A stretch of 64,000 nucleotides of DNA, from contig CAZHST010000018.1 in the NCBI GenBank assembly GCA_964535215.1, positions 5,626-69,625 of the forward strand, in the 5' to 3' direction. The translations under genes were made by a program, and so were the position numbers. Below are positions 32,991-39,924 of the stretch, in pieces; positions within the stretch are counted from its first letter, which is position 1; the number at the start of each line of letters is the position of its first letter. The notes below the pieces were generated by a model. It did not search any database. It saw only the letters and a program-made list of their open reading frames with translations, and was not told where the DNA came from. This stretch comes from JACQHM01 sp964535215 (GTDB lineage: Bacteria; Methylomirabilota; Methylomirabilia; Methylomirabilales; JACQHM01).

Positions 32991-33599
32991 ATGGAAGGAA
33001 GCCTTCACAGCGAACCTGTTCGATCTGACTCCTTACTCCTTGCTCCTCACTCCTCACCCCTCGCGACGGGAGTGGAGATAGGCCGCCTTATCGGAGGGCT
33101 CGCCGCCTCCTACGAGGCCGGGGTCCAGGCGGTGGAGGCCGTCATTGAGGCGGCCGATGGGATGCTGGAGCCCTGGAGGCGGGAACGGGAGAAGGTCAGT
33201 GCCACCCTTCGGGAGATCCTCGCCAAAGGCGCCTCCCTAAGGAGAAAGGACTTCGACGCCATGATGAGGGGGGTCCTTTCCCGTCAGGAGGAACGGGAGC
33301 GGGAGGTGAGGGAGATGATGAGGGCCTACCTGAAGGAGCAGAAGAAGATCGTCAGGGCCTTGAAAGGGGCCTTGGAGAGCGGCGATCCCGGAAGGCTCCG
33401 GGCGGCCCTGGGAGAGCTTCAGACCTGGCAGAGGGAGAAGGAGGAGGAGGTGAGGAGGGCCCTCGTCTCCTTTCAGCGGGAGCAGGAGGAGGTGGCCTCG
33501 GCCTTCAAGGAGCTTTTGGCCAGGGGATCGGTCAGGGCAAAGGATCTGAAGGCGACCCTCGAGCGGATCCAAACGGGGAGGGAAGCATGGAGACGGTAA
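32991..33599 (+). CDS. coiled-coil gas vesicle cluster protein, distantly GvpC-like
   Basis: A 202-residue charged protein with long predicted coiled coils. The phrase DFDAMMRGVLSRQEEREREV parallels FQAMMRGIQARQRERKQEV of the preceding paralogue, so it belongs to the same expanded family. Residues 10-25 (DSLLLAPHSSPL) are the translation of a CTCCTCACTCCTCACC-type degenerate repeat at 33027-33061, meaning intergenic repeat DNA has entered the gene or the true start is the GTG at 33072. A good GGAGG six bases before the ATG at 32991 favours the long form. It overlaps the next gene by 13 nt. Confidence 0.65.
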   Translation: MEGSLHSEPVRSDSLLLAPHSSPLATGVEIGRLIGGLAASYEAGVQAVEAVIEAADGMLEPWRREREKVSATLREILAKGASLRRKDFDAMMRGVLSRQEEREREVREMMRAYLKEQKKIVRALKGALESGDPGRLRAALGELQTWQREKEEEVRRALVSFQREQEEVASAFKELLARGSVRAKDLKATLERIQTGREAWRR

Positions 33600-33922
33600 G
33601 GTGCGCCTTCTGCGGGGGGAGAGGATCGGACCCCTTCGGGCTGCTCTCCCCATTGGCCAGGTGCCAGGTCTGCTTGGGCCGGGGGGACGTCGCAATCCAG
33701 GGACCGACGATCCCCTGCGCGTACTGCCGTGGGAGCGGGATCCAACCCTACGGGGTCAGGATCACATGCCAGGTCTGTGGGGGCAAAGGGATAGTCCTGG
33801 CCAGGGAGCCCACGAGCCTATGCCTTCGATGTGGGGGCAGCGGCCGTACCTTCGGAAGCGGCCTCCCCTGCCTCGCCTGCCGAGGCCTCGGTGCGATCCA
33901 CAAAGGAGAAGGTAATAGGTAA
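33587..33922 (+). CDS. DnaJ-type zinc-finger protein with six CxxCxGxG motifs
   Basis: A 111-residue cysteine-rich protein made almost only of six CxxCxGxG units: CAFCGGRG, CQVCLGRG, CAYCRGSG, CQVCGGKG, CLRCGGSG and CLACRGLG. DnaJ itself has four units binding two zinc ions; six would bind three. There is no J domain here, but one is fused to the GvpF/L protein at 36334. It probably acts as a client-binding chaperone part during vesicle assembly, which is inference. GGGGAGGGAAGC precedes the ATG. Confidence 0.85.
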   Translation: METVRCAFCGGRGSDPFGLLSPLARCQVCLGRGDVAIQGPTIPCAYCRGSGIQPYGVRITCQVCGGKGIVLAREPTSLCLRCGGSGRTFGSGLPCLACRGLGAIHKGEGNR

Positions 33923-33975
33923 TGGGTAGTGGGTTGTGGGTGAGAGCATGACCACAAGCTACCTACCATAAGCCG
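33911..33975. repeat. GGTAATGGGTAGTGGG-type degenerate repeat
   Basis: Runs of GGTAATGGGTAGTGGGTTGT fill the gap before gvpN, with CCACAAGCTACCTACC as a loose inverted partner. A related, larger element lies at 36195-36282. Confidence 0.45.
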
Positions 33976-33991
33976 CTACAGGAGGATGTCG

Positions 33992-34912
33992 GTGACAGGG
34001 ATCCAGGAGCTGGTCACGGTCTTAGAACCTCATCCGCTGCCTGATTTTGTGGAGACGAAGTTCGTGAAGGAGATCACCGAGCGGGCCCTCGCCTACATTG
34101 CGGCCGGGTTTCCTGTCCATTTCCGAGGAGCCTCCGGGACGGGAAAGACAACCCTGGCCATGCATGTGGCCAGCAGGATCGGCCGCCCGGTGGTCCTGAT
34201 CCACGGCGATGAGGAGTTCAGGAGTTCGGATCTCGTGGGAGGTGAGCACGGCTATCGTTATAAACGGATCGTTGATCGCTTCGTCTCCCGCGTTTTGAAG
34301 GTCGAGGAGGACATGATCAAGCGGTGGGTGGACTACCGCCTGACCACCGCCTGCAAGTACGGCTTCACCCTCCTCTACGACGAGTTCACCCGGTCCCGGC
34401 CCGAGGCCAACAATGTTCTCCTTTCGATCCTCCAGGAGAAGGTGCTGGACCTGCCCGTTGGCCGCGGGGAGGACACCTATCTCCGGGTCGATCCCAATTT
34501 TACTGCCCTCTTCACCTCGAACCCCGAGGAGTATGCCGGGGTGCACAGGAGCCAGGATGCCCTGAGGGATCGGATGATCACGTTAGACCTGGACCACTTC
34601 GACGAGGAAACGGAGATCGCCATCACCCAGGCAAAATCGGGCCTCCCCTACGAAGCGGCGGAGAGGATCGTGAAGATCGTCCGGGCCTTGAGGGAATCAG
34701 GAAAGTGCGAGTTTGCCCCTACCATCCGGGGCTGCATCATGATCGCCAAGACGGTCAGGGTGGTCAACGGCTCCGTCAGTGCCCAGGACAGGACCTTCCG
34801 TCAGATCTGTCAGGACATCCTGGCCTCGGAGACGAGCCGGGTGGGGAGCAAGGTCAACCTCGCCAAGGTCAGGTTGTTGGTGAACGAACTGATCGACCAA
34901 TACTGCATGTGA
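33992..34912 (+). CDS. gvpN: gas vesicle AAA ATPase GvpN
   Basis: A 306-residue MoxR-type AAA ATPase. Walker A is GASGTGKT near residue 50 and Walker B is LLYDEFTRSRPEANN near 130, with the sensor segment ALFTSNPEEYAGVH typical of GvpN. GvpN powers vesicle growth beyond the initial bicones. The GTG at 33992 is preferred: AGGAGG ends six bases before it, whereas the ATG at 33986 directly abuts that site. Confidence 0.95.
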   Translation: MTGIQELVTVLEPHPLPDFVETKFVKEITERALAYIAAGFPVHFRGASGTGKTTLAMHVASRIGRPVVLIHGDEEFRSSDLVGGEHGYRYKRIVDRFVSRVLKVEEDMIKRWVDYRLTTACKYGFTLLYDEFTRSRPEANNVLLSILQEKVLDLPVGRGEDTYLRVDPNFTALFTSNPEEYAGVHRSQDALRDRMITLDLDHFDEETEIAITQAKSGLPYEAAERIVKIVRALRESGKCEFAPTIRGCIMIAKTVRVVNGSVSAQDRTFRQICQDILASETSRVGSKVNLAKVRLLVNELIDQYCM

Positions 34913-34928
34913 GACGGAGGGAGCTAGC

Positions 34929-35099
34929 GTGAGCCTGATGCGGGCCTTTGCAAAGGTAGACACCGAGGGGAAGATCACCATTCCGAACCACATCCGGAGG
35001 GAGGTGGGGCTCAAGGCCGGTCAACTGGTTGAGCTGAAGGTCGTTGGGGCCAGCGCGAAGAAGAACCTCCTGGTCTCCACGCGCGCGAGCGCCCGTTAG
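34929..35099 (+). CDS. AbrB/MazE/SpoVT-type DNA-binding protein
   Basis: A 56-residue protein starting at GTG with GGAGGGAG upstream. It shows the swapped-hairpin AbrB fold signature: AKVDTEGKITIPNHIRREVG followed by LKAGQLVELKV. Such proteins are DNA-binding transition regulators or antitoxins. No toxin gene follows. Sitting directly after gvpN, it may be a local regulator of the gvp genes. A related fold occurs in the N-domain of CDC48, encoded at 39925, but no link is claimed. Confidence 0.8.
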   Translation: MSLMRAFAKVDTEGKITIPNHIRREVGLKAGQLVELKVVGASAKKNLLVSTRASAR

Positions 35100-35143
35100 A
35101 TGAGGAGGGAGCTCCCAGAGGGGCTCCCCTACGCACGTCGTAG

Positions 35144-35185
35144 TTGCCTTCTGTAGGGGCGGCCCTCAGTGGCTGCCCGATGGGT
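35144..35185. repeat. GTAGGGGCGGCCC-type palindromic intergenic element
   Basis: CTGTAGGGGCGGCCCTCAGT is followed by GGCTGCCCG, an imperfect dyad of the TAGGGGCGACCC type found scattered in many genomes. It carries a misleading GTG at 35169. Confidence 0.45.
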
Positions 35186-35195
35186 GGTGAACGAT

Positions 35196-35504
35196 ATGAA
35201 GGGTGTGACCGATGTTGGCGGGTTAAGGGACATCAGAAGCATGCACTCAACCGGCCGACGTTCCATCCCCAAGGCCCAAAGCTCCTCCTACCTGGACCTC
35301 TACATGCTCCAGAAGGAGAGGGAGAGGCTGGAGAAGGAGCTGTCCCTTCTGGAGAAGCGGAGGCAGGGCAGCCAAAGGCGGCTGAAGGAGATCCAGGAGC
35401 AGATGGAGACCCTGGTGAAATCAGCCCAGGGCGGCGGGGGGGAACGCGCGTTCAAAAAGGGTCCCTCGGAGAAGAAATGGCAAACGATGGTCTTAAAGTA
35501 CTGA
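35196..35504 (+). CDS. small coiled-coil protein of the gas vesicle island
   Basis: A 102-residue protein whose middle is a coiled coil (LQKERERLEKELSLLEKRRQ, then GSQRRLKEIQEQMETLV). The N-terminus is Ser/Gly/Arg-rich, the C-terminus basic. No named family is recognised; similar small coiled-coil proteins sit in other gvp clusters as accessory wall or assembly factors. The ATG at 35196 has a moderate GGTGG upstream; a GTG at 35169 lies within a repeat and is less likely. It overlaps the following gene by 28 nt. Confidence 0.6.
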   Translation: MKGVTDVGGLRDIRSMHSTGRRSIPKAQSSSYLDLYMLQKERERLEKELSLLEKRRQGSQRRLKEIQEQMETLVKSAQGGGGERAFKKGPSEKKWQTMVLKY

Positions 35505-36130
35505 GCCGGGTGGAGGGAGGTCCAAGGGCGGGCAGGATCCTCGTGGTGGATGACACCGCCCAGAACGTGGAGCTGTTAGAGGCTCATCTGGAGGCGGCCG
35601 GCTATGACGTGGCGAAGGCCTACGATGGGGCGGAGGCCCTGCACAAGGTAAAAGAGGAGGCCCCTGACCTCATCCTCCTGGACCTCATGATGCCCGGCTT
35701 GGACGGCTACGAGGTCTGCCGGCGGCTGAAGGCCGACGAGGAGACCGTATCCATCCCCGTCATGATCCTCACCGCCCTCGGGGAGCCCGAGGAGAGGATC
35801 CGGGCCCTCGAGGTAGGGGCCGACGATCTTCTGACCAAGCCCTTCACCAGATTGGAGCTGATGATCCGGGTCCGCTCCCTCCTTCGCTTGAAAAGGCTCC
35901 ATGACCAGGTGGAGGCCTACAGCCGGATGGCCACCCTGGGGGAGATGGTCTCCGGGATCGCTCATGAGCTCCGAAACCCCCTGGCCATCACCTCTTTGGT
36001 CGCCCAGATCCTCCTGGAGAAGGGGGCCGACCCCAAGCTCCGGCGGGAGTGCGCCGAGAGGATCCATACCGCCGTCAACCGGGCCGCCGCCGTCATCGAA
36101 ACCCTCCTCAAGTTCTCAGGCCCCTCATGA
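35477..36130 (+). CDS. receiver plus isolated histidine phosphotransfer (DHp) domain, no ATPase
   Basis: A 217-residue protein. Residues 15-135 are an intact receiver (VVDDTAQN, ILLDLMMPG, LTALGEP, LLTKPF). Residues 155-217 are a HisKA domain with phospho-His in GIAHELRNPL, closely similar to that of the kinase at 29873 (both contain DPKLRRECA and end near FxxPS). Translation stops where the ATPase domain should begin. It could be a truncated kinase or a phosphorelay protein phosphorylated in trans. GGAG precedes the ATG at 35477. Confidence 0.85.
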   Translation: MANDGLKVLSRVEGGPRAGRILVVDDTAQNVELLEAHLEAAGYDVAKAYDGAEALHKVKEEAPDLILLDLMMPGLDGYEVCRRLKADEETVSIPVMILTALGEPEERIRALEVGADDLLTKPFTRLELMIRVRSLLRLKRLHDQVEAYSRMATLGEMVSGIAHELRNPLAITSLVAQILLEKGADPKLRRECAERIHTAVNRAAAVIETLLKFSGPS

Positions 36131-36149
36131 AGAGGGTCCAACGGGCAAT

Positions 36150-36282
36150 GTTCAAGGTTCAACACTTGCGGAAGCCACCCCACCCCTCCCCCCTCTTGGT
36201 GGGTAGTAGGTGGTGGGTGGTAGGAGGTCTCAACCACTGATCCACCTCCACCAACTACCTGCCACGCACTACTAACCCACAA
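36150..36282. repeat. compound degenerate repeat with a large imperfect inverted repeat
   Basis: It begins with GTTCAAGGTTCAAC (as at 29764), then GGTGGGTAGTAGGTGGTGGG, whose rough reverse complement (CCACCAACTACCTGCC, ACTACTAACCCAC) occupies 36249-36282. The 200-bp gap before the J-domain gene is thus mostly repeat DNA. Confidence 0.55.
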
Positions 36283-36333
36283 GGGGGAGAGGGTGATGGC
36301 GGGAAGTTTCGGGCTAAACGCTTACAGAGAGAT

Positions 36334-37338
36334 ATGGAGGCGATTTACCTTTACGGTCTCATCGAGGCCGACCAAGAGAGGGGTTTTGGCCCCATCGGCT
36401 TCGGTGGCTGCAAGGTCTCGACGCTTCCGCATCGAGATCTCGCGGCCGTGGTGAGCCCTTCGCCCCTTTTGAGCTTCGACGGCCTGACGAGGGAGACCCT
36501 CCTCCACTATCTCTTCGCCCATCAGTCCGTCGTCGAGAAGGTCATGGGGGAAGGCTATACGGTCGTCCCGTTCAAGTTCGGGACGGTGGCCCGGGATGGG
36601 GGGGAAGCGAGGAGGATCCTGAGGGAAGGGTATCCCCACCTCAAAGGTACCCTGCTGGCCTGCCGGGGCAAAACCGAGCTGGATGTGGTGGCGGTATGGA
36701 ACGATCTTCAGGTAATCCTCCAGGAGATCGGGGAGCAAGAAGAGATCAGGAGGTTCAAGGAGGCCCTTGCTTCAAGGCCTCCTCAGGAGACGTTGGAGGG
36801 GAGGATCCAGATCGGGAGGCTAGTCAAGGCCGCTTTGGATGAGCAACGGGACAGGTTGGCCGTTGAGTTCCTGGAGACCTTGAAAGGTCTGGCCGCCAAC
36901 GTCCGGTGCCACGACCTCCTGGACGAGAGCATGATCATGAACGTCGCGTTTCTCATGGACAAGGGCCAGGAGCAGGAGTTCGAGAGGGCTCTCAACCAAC
37001 TGGGCGATCGCTACGACGGTAGGGTCAATTTTCGCTGCATCGGGCCCCTTCCCCCCTACAGCTTCAGCACAGTGGAGGTCAAGAGGATTCCGGTCGAAGC
37101 GGTCGAGAGGGCGAGGAGGCTCTTAGGGGTACCTTCAGGGGCGACCTTCGCTTCGATCAAGAAGGCCTATCGTCAAGCGGTCCAAAGATACCATCCCGAT
37201 AAGACCCGGTCCACCCGAGGTATTGATGGACGATTCCAAGAGCTGAAAGAGGCCTATCAACTGCTCGTTGAGGTCTTCCACGCCTCCCAGCCTCCCGGTC
37301 TTCCGGCTGGAGAGCTCCTCGTCATCAAAGTCGGATGA
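36334..37338 (+). CDS. GvpF/GvpL-family protein fused to a C-terminal J domain
   Basis: A 334-residue fusion. Residues 1-250 are GvpF/L (YLYGLIEADQ at the start; VVPFKFGTV; the closing GPLPPYSF). From about residue 257 a J domain follows: ARRLLGVP, then SIKKAYRQAVQRYHPDKT with the HPD loop at about 287-289, and FQELKEAYQLL. GvpF/L proteins bind GvpA and guide nucleation; HPD-containing J domains stimulate Hsp70. The fusion suggests direct recruitment of DnaK to nascent vesicles. The next gvpF/L gene overlaps by 4 nt. Confidence 0.95.
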   Translation: MEAIYLYGLIEADQERGFGPIGFGGCKVSTLPHRDLAAVVSPSPLLSFDGLTRETLLHYLFAHQSVVEKVMGEGYTVVPFKFGTVARDGGEARRILREGYPHLKGTLLACRGKTELDVVAVWNDLQVILQEIGEQEEIRRFKEALASRPPQETLEGRIQIGRLVKAALDEQRDRLAVEFLETLKGLAANVRCHDLLDESMIMNVAFLMDKGQEQEFERALNQLGDRYDGRVNFRCIGPLPPYSFSTVEVKRIPVEAVERARRLLGVPSGATFASIKKAYRQAVQRYHPDKTRSTRGIDGRFQELKEAYQLLVEVFHASQPPGLPAGELLVIKVG

Positions 37339-38093
37339 GCGAAGAGGGCAAGTACATCTACGGCATCATCGGGACGGGCGAGGCGAGAGGCTTCGGCCCC
37401 ATCGGGATCGGAGGCCCAGGTGACGAGGTGGTGACCATCTCTTACCGGGACCTGAGCGCCGTTATCAGCCGCGCGCCGATGGGCAGATATGTGGTCAGCA
37501 GGGAGAACCTCCTGGCCCACGAGCGGGTGCTGGAGCGGGTCATGGAGGAGCACACGGTGCTGCCCGTCAGGTTTTGCACCGTGGCGGCGAACGCCGAGGA
37601 GATCCGACGGCTCCTCGAACGGCGGTACGAAGAGCTAAAGCGCCTCCTGCAGGACATGGATGGCAAGGTGGAGCTTGGGGTCAAGGCCTTCTGGAGGGAC
37701 ATGGCGCTCATCTTCCGGGAGATCGTGGACGAGAATGAGGAGATCAAAAGGCTGAGGGCAGAATTCACCGCGAGGCCCGCCAGCCAGACCCACGCCCAGC
37801 GGATCGCGCTCGGTCAGATGGTCCAGGCCGCCCTGGAGGCGAAGAAGGAGCGGGAAGGAGAGGAGATCCTCAGGGGCTTGAAGAGGCTCGCCGCCACGTA
37901 CCGCCTCAACCGGACCATCGGGGACAGGATGCTCCTGAACGCCGCCTTCCTAGTGGATCGGGCCAGGGAGGAGGAGTTCGATGACCTGGTGGAGCGGCTG
38001 GACCTCCAGTACCGGGAGCGGGTCAAGTTTGCCTACGTCGGGCCCGTGCCGCCCTACAACTTCGTTAACCTCACCCTCCGCCCTGAAGCGTGA
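37335..38093 (+). CDS. gvpF: gas vesicle protein GvpF/GvpL (second copy)
   Basis: A 252-residue GvpF/L-family protein: KYIYGIIGTGE at the start, VLPVRFCTVAAN near residue 75, a charged helical middle, and the family closing motif YVGPVPPYNFVNLTL. It lacks the J domain of its neighbour, with which it shares GFGPIG near the N-terminus, so the two arose by duplication. GvpF/L proteins are minor vesicle components that interact with GvpA during early assembly. The ATG overlaps the upstream stop. Confidence 0.94.
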   Translation: MSEEGKYIYGIIGTGEARGFGPIGIGGPGDEVVTISYRDLSAVISRAPMGRYVVSRENLLAHERVLERVMEEHTVLPVRFCTVAANAEEIRRLLERRYEELKRLLQDMDGKVELGVKAFWRDMALIFREIVDENEEIKRLRAEFTARPASQTHAQRIALGQMVQAALEAKKEREGEEILRGLKRLAATYRLNRTIGDRMLLNAAFLVDRAREEEFDDLVERLDLQYRERVKFAYVGPVPPYNFVNLTLRPEA

Positions 38094-38136
38094 CCGATCC
38101 ACCAGGGCCCGGAACGGGAAAGGTATCGGGGGAGAG

Positions 38137-38409
38137 ATGCTGCTCATCGATGATCTGCTCTTGCTCCCTTTTAAGGGGTTCCTCGGGATCTTTCAAAAGA
38201 TCCACGAGATGGCCGAGCGGGAGTTGAACGATGAGGCGTACCTCCAGGAGAAGCTCCTGGAGCTTCAGCTCCTGTTCGAGATGGGCGAGATCGGCGAGGG
38301 GGAGTACGCCCAAAGGGAGGCAGAGCTCCTGGCCAGGCTCAATGCTGTCAGGGGGACCGAGGACGACCAGGCTTCAGACTGTATTGAGGGATCCGGGGGG
38401 GGACGATGA
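38137..38409 (+). CDS. gvpG: gas vesicle protein GvpG
   Basis: A 90-residue protein with the GvpG pattern: hydrophobic start LLIDDLLLLPFKGFLGIFQK, then an acidic helix with EMAERELNDE and LLELQLLFEMGEIGEGEY. GvpG is an essential accessory factor found beside GvpF/L in most clusters. The ATG at 38137 follows GGGGGAGAG. Its stop overlaps the gvpO start (ATGA). Confidence 0.93.
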   Translation: MLLIDDLLLLPFKGFLGIFQKIHEMAERELNDEAYLQEKLLELQLLFEMGEIGEGEYAQREAELLARLNAVRGTEDDQASDCIEGSGGGR

Positions 38410-38669
38410 AGATCGAAGAGGTCAGGAAGGCGTTGGTGGACTTTCTCAAGGAGACGCTCAAAAAGGACGGGACGATTGTCAAGCTCAGCAAAACCCCCGA
38501 GGGCTGGGAGGCCGAGGTCGAGGTCATTGAGGAGAGCGAGTACATCAAGGCCCTGAAGATCCCGACTCGGGTGTTGGACCGGAACATCTACGAGGTGAAG
38601 CTGAACGACCAGCTCGAGGTGATCTCGTACGAGCGGATCGAGCAACACGTTCTCAAAAAATCCGCGTGA
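38406..38669 (+). CDS. gvpO: gas vesicle protein GvpO
   Basis: An 87-residue protein with the GvpO core: WEAEVEVIEESEYIKA near residue 40 and VLDRNIYEVKLNDQLEVISY near 60. GvpO is required for vesicle formation in haloarchaea and streptomycetes, with an unclear role. It is translationally coupled to gvpG by a 4-nt overlap and followed 12 nt later by a zinc-ribbon gene. Confidence 0.92.
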   Translation: MKIEEVRKALVDFLKETLKKDGTIVKLSKTPEGWEAEVEVIEESEYIKALKIPTRVLDRNIYEVKLNDQLEVISYERIEQHVLKKSA

Positions 38670-38681
38670 AAGGGGGAAGAG

Positions 38682-38864
38682 ATGGGGCCGTTTAAATGCC
38701 CGGGCTGTGGGACAACGACCTGGGGGGATCTGAAATACTGCCCGAAGTGCGGGGAGCCTTTGACCAGAACCTGCCCTGAGTGTGGGGGGACTTGGCGCTA
38801 CATCTTTGATGACGATTACCGCTACTGCCCCTCCTGCGGGGCCCGTGTTGCGAGGTCCCAATAA
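38682..38864 (+). CDS. double zinc-ribbon protein
   Basis: A 60-residue protein built of four Cys pairs: CPGC, CPKC, CPEC and CPSC, giving two zinc ribbons. There is no other domain. Such minimal ribbons often mediate protein or nucleic acid binding. Its position between gvpO and gvpJ, with a one-base overlap to gvpJ, suggests an assembly accessory role. It is not a standard gvp gene. Confidence 0.8.
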   Translation: MGPFKCPGCGTTTWGDLKYCPKCGEPLTRTCPECGGTWRYIFDDDYRYCPSCGARVARSQ

Positions 38865-39169
38865 TGCCGGAGCCGATCGCCCATGCCCTCCAGACCACGA
38901 ACCTGGCCGACATCTTAGAGAGGGTCTTAGATCGAGGCATCGTCATCGCCGGCGACATCAGGATCTCTTTAGCCGACATCGAGCTTTTGAACATCAAGAT
39001 CCGGCTGCTCGTCGCCTCCGTGGAAAAGGCCAAGGAGATGGGGATTGACTGGTGGCAGGGGGATCCCTACCTTTCCTCGAAAGCGAAAGCCTTGGAGGAG
39101 GAGAACAGGCATCTCAAGGAGCGCCTGGAGAGGCTCGAAGCCCGGATCGAGGGGGGTGCCCATGGTTAA
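38864..39169 (+). CDS. gvpJ: gas vesicle protein GvpJ
   Basis: A 101-residue GvpA-family protein. The core LADILERVLDRGIVIAGDI, IELLNIKIRLLVASVEKAKE and the motif GIDWWQGDPYLSSKAKALEE are diagnostic of bacterial GvpJ. The C-terminus is a coiled coil. GvpJ is a minor shell or nucleation component. Its stop at 39169 is followed by an abrupt AT-rich segment that looks inserted. Confidence 0.94.
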   Translation: MPEPIAHALQTTNLADILERVLDRGIVIAGDIRISLADIELLNIKIRLLVASVEKAKEMGIDWWQGDPYLSSKAKALEEENRHLKERLERLEARIEGGAHG

Positions 39170-39209
39170 GCCGTCTATTGTATTACCTAAATTTTATTGT
39201 ATTTTTATT

Positions 39210-39238
39210 TTGACAACCTGAGATTGTTTGGCTATCGT
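39210..39238 (+). promoter_or_regulatory. possible promoter in an AT-rich insert
   Basis: TTGACA (39210-39215) stands 17 bp before TATCGT (39233-39238) within a 75-bp AT-rich stretch unlike the surrounding DNA. It may have been brought by an insertion element and now drive gvpH and the CDC48 gene. Confidence 0.4.
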
Positions 39239-39245
39239 ATTATAC

Positions 39246-39389
39246 ATGGCTTCCATCATCAAAAAGCGGATCGGCGGGCGGGTCTACTACTATGTCGTCG
39301 AGACGAAACGGGTGCAAGGGCGGCCGAGGATCGTCAAGCAACTCTACCTCGGCACGCCGGAGAACATCTTGAAAAGGCTTGAGGCCGGA
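39246..39389 (+). pseudogene. N-terminal remnant of an IS1634/IS4-type transposase
   Basis: From the ATG at 39246 the frame encodes MASIIKKRIGGRVYYYVVET, then KRVQGRPRIVKQLYLGTPE, the familiar N-terminus of IS1634-group transposases. Similarity ends near LKRLEAG, and the frame runs without a stop into gvpH. The catalytic DDE part is gone. Together with the AT-rich lead (39172-39245) it is the relic of an element inserted between gvpJ and gvpH. Confidence 0.75.
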
Positions 39390-39410
39390 AGAGCCGGAGG
39401 AGGTGCCTTC

Positions 39411-39923
39411 ATGGCTGAGAGGCGGAAACCCCAGGATGCGCGGAAGGGCTTTGGCTTAGGTGACATCTTCAAAGGGATCGGCAACTTGATTGACCTCCTC
39501 TCCGAGATGGCGGAGGAGGGGAAGACGGAGGTGACCAAGACCGGGGAGGTCGGCACGAAGGAGCTGAAGGGGGTCTACGGTTTCAGCGTCAAGATCGGCC
39601 TGGGCGGCCTCCCCACCATCGAGACCTTCGGGAATATCAGGGGGACGAAGGAAGGACCGGTCGTCGAGGAGGTCCGGGAGCCCCTGACGGACCTCTTTGA
39701 CGAGGGGGATTCCTTCCGCATCATCGTGGAACTCCCCGGGGTCGAGGCGGGCGACATCAAGGTTGACCTTAAGGACGATATCCTCACCATCACAGCGGAG
39801 CGAGGGGACCGGAAGTACCACAAGGAGGTCCTTCTGCCTTCCCGGGTGGAGGCGGGGCCGCCGACGATCCTCTACCGGAACGGGATCCTGGAGGTCCGCC
39901 TCAAGAAGACGGTCAAAGGCTAG
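39411..39923 (+). CDS. gvpH: GvpH, Hsp20-family gas vesicle protein
   Basis: A 170-residue small heat-shock protein. The alpha-crystallin domain occupies the C-terminal 90 residues: LTDLFDEGDSFRIIVELPGV, DIKVDLKDDILTITAE, and the closing ILYRNGILEVRLKK. The N-terminal half contains a GvpH-type region (GFSVKIGLGGLPTIETFGNI). The ATG at 39411 has GGAGGAGGTG at good distance and is taken as the start, but the frame is open back to the transposase remnant at 39246, so a 226-residue fused form is possible. Confidence 0.9.
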   Translation: MAERRKPQDARKGFGLGDIFKGIGNLIDLLSEMAEEGKTEVTKTGEVGTKELKGVYGFSVKIGLGGLPTIETFGNIRGTKEGPVVEEVREPLTDLFDEGDSFRIIVELPGVEAGDIKVDLKDDILTITAERGDRKYHKEVLLPSRVEAGPPTILYRNGILEVRLKKTVKG

Positions 39924-39924
39924 G

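Noticed and set aside
29764..36282. Degenerate repeats as a CRISPR array
   Set aside because: Units are 7-10 bp, imperfect, and lack regular unique spacers.
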